Shown: positions 13,531 through 13,563 of the stretch, in pieces
How positions within the stretch are numbered: position 1 is the stretch's first letter
Layout of the letters: each line of letters opens with the position of its first letter
Assembly (NCBI GenBank): GCA_934229395.1
Contig: CAKQDL010000050.1
Span: 1 to 13,563, forward strand
Direction: 5' to 3'
Length of the DNA stretch: 13,563 nucleotides
Origin: an uncultured Peptococcaceae bacterium
Lineage (GTDB): Bacteria > Bacillota > Peptococcia > Peptococcales > Peptococcaceae
Notes under the pieces: generated by a model
Databases searched by the model: none
What the model saw: the letters and a program-made list of their open reading frames with translations, nothing else
What the model was told of the DNA's origin: nothing
Made by a program: the position numbers and the translations under genes

Positions 13531-13563
13531 CAAAAAAGAACCTTCGCGCAGGAACAGGGATTG

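Overview
The window looks like chromosomal core DNA of a bacterium of the phylum Bacillota (Firmicutes), roughly half G+C. The pointers are strong AGGAGG-type ribosome binding sites, an L13-leader-like structure before rplM-rpsI, a lysine riboswitch before dapA, the order ispD-ispF-mrnC-...-rlmB-rae1, a thymidylate synthase resembling the Bacillus/phage phi3T form, and dense intrinsic terminators. A Clostridia- or Negativicutes-like anaerobe is my guess, not something the sequence proves. I see no prophage, insertion sequence, CRISPR array, tRNA or rRNA.

Layout, left to right. (1) 6-1004, minus strand: rplM-rpsI (ribosomal proteins L13 and S9) with a near-consensus promoter and a stem-loop at the mRNA 5' end. 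(2) 1078-2854, minus: gltX (glutamyl-tRNA synthetase) with its own promoter, a small GC-rich leader hairpin and a hairpin after the stop codon. (3) 2902-3912, plus: a membrane protein of the PF06541 family with a long charged C-terminal coiled coil. (4) 3930-4084: first copy of an interspersed repeat, then a terminator at a convergent junction. (5) 4082-6281, minus: recQ helicase with an extended -10 promoter. (6) 6324-7514, plus: dapA behind a promoter and a lysine riboswitch with a terminator. (7) 7521-7690: second repeat copy and a bidirectional terminator. (8) 7684-11896, minus: a seven-gene operon, ispD-ispF-mrnC-thyA-dfrA-rlmB-rae1, whose genes overlap or lie at most 9 bases apart. (9) 11906-13451, minus: a sodium:solute symporter with terminator. 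(10) 13452-13563: an inverted repeat, probably the 3' end of a gene outside the window.

The operon joins isoprenoid precursor synthesis (ispD, ispF), RNA processing, modification and decay (mrnC, rlmB, rae1) and thymidylate/folate metabolism (thyA with dfrA, which recycles the dihydrofolate ThyA makes). In Bacillus mrnC and rlmB are neighbours; as I recall, several clostridia carry thyX between them. The thyA-dfrA pair in that slot is the most interesting genetic observation here. The other is the two-copy palindromic repeat, in the same orientation at both plus/minus convergent junctions. I found no clear sign of a wholly undescribed multi-gene system; nearly every gene belongs to a known family.
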